NCBI GenBank assembly: GCA_032622095.1
Contig: CP136068.1
Span: 152,547,151-152,611,150 of the forward strand
Direction: 5' to 3'
DNA: 64,000 bases
Origin: Siphonodentalium dalli
Taxonomy: Eukaryota; Mollusca; Scaphopoda; Gadilida; Siphonodentaliidae
Positions 63,476 through 64,000 of the stretch are shown one piece after another (the first letter of the stretch is position 1; each line of letters begins with the position of its first letter). The notes below the pieces were generated by a model that was given only the letters and a program-made list of their open reading frames with translations, had not been told where the DNA came from and did not search any database. Made by a program: the position numbers and the translations under genes.

Positions 63476-64000
63476 CAGTTGTAACAAATATCTGGGTTAT
63501 CATTGAACAACTAGGCACCAGACTCATTTTTCATCAATATCTTTTAAAACTGCTACAATAGAATATATATATAGCGACATGCATGTGATCGAGATTAGGG
63601 CGATTTTCATTTGGAGGGGTGTTCCACTGTTCGGATAATAAAAGCAGACGACAGACAGAAAACAAACAAACAGATAATACAGGAGCAGAATGATTCATAT
63701 TTATTGGAGAGAAACGTTCAGATAATAAGTTCAACTTCGTTCTAAGTGGTAACTACTCGCCAATGAGTATACAGTATAGAAAGGGTTAAATGGCACTTCT
63801 TGATAAAAACTACCGTTTCCTTTTACGGTTGAACAAATAGCTGGTTCTATAGGATGCAATAAAACTACATTCGACCGTTTTCTAAACCGTTATTTGTTAC
63901 ATATTTCTTGCTAAACATTTATTTGAATGAAATGTTGACAATTTATCATTTTATGAGCACAAAAAAAGCTATAGCGGAGAAAAAATATATATATGGCCGA
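63476..64000. other. Rh intron 4 sequence, nothing recognised
   Basis: AT-rich. I looked for the next Rh exon (a frame resembling T.FLW..WPSFN) and did not find it. Confidence 0.5.

Noticed and set aside
1-64000. tRNA or rRNA genes
   Set aside because: No cloverleaf with A and B boxes or rRNA-like sequence was recognised by eye; a tRNAscan/Infernal run would settle this.

Overview
This is non-coding-rich, AT-rich eukaryotic DNA with large introns, GT-AG splice sites and dense non-autonomous transposons. It is almost certainly from a marine invertebrate. Rolling-circle-type repeats with minisatellite cores, GACG-rich tracts and GTGAGCTA/TTGAGCTA element ends suggest a lophotrochozoan, possibly a mollusc. 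That placement rests on recalled repeat style, not on a database search.

Only two host genes can be supported. (1) On the minus strand, 11841 down to 5807, lies a complete four-exon gene for the mitochondrial phosphatidylglycerophosphate phosphatase PTPMT1. All introns are phase 0 and the product is 186 aa with an intact CX5R active site. (2) On the plus strand, from 28435 to beyond the window, lies the 5' part of an Rh-family ammonium/CO2 channel gene. Four exons (28435-28609, 48542-48722, 56960-57110, 62600-62744) are split by introns of about 19.9, 8.2 and 5.5 kb. The genes are divergent, with about 16.6 kb of repeat-filled DNA between their starts. No functional link between them is visible.

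Nearly everything else is mobile or repeat DNA. 0.8-4.7 kb: elements with subterminal inverted repeats and a ~160-bp tandem core. 5-12 kb: PTPMT1 with TTAA-type, Tc1/mariner-type, piggyBac-like and hAT-like miniature elements in its introns. 12.1-13.6 kb: nested TTAA elements. 13.6-16.8 kb: five Helitron-like copies joined head to tail. 18.3-23 kb: a decayed LINE, a truncated hairpin MITE and tandem repeats. 23.4-25.4 kb: a compact, young LTR element carrying a chromodomain reading frame. 26-28.4 kb: nested MITEs and the region upstream of Rh. 28.6-64 kb: Rh introns packed with MITEs, two more Helitron-like elements, foldback elements and minisatellites.

The most informative signals are several insertions whose empty sites are also in the window, the rolling-circle-like tandem array, one palindromic module shared by two MITE families with different termini, and the 2-kb chromodomain LTR element. 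No CRISPR array, operon, rRNA or convincing tRNA was seen.
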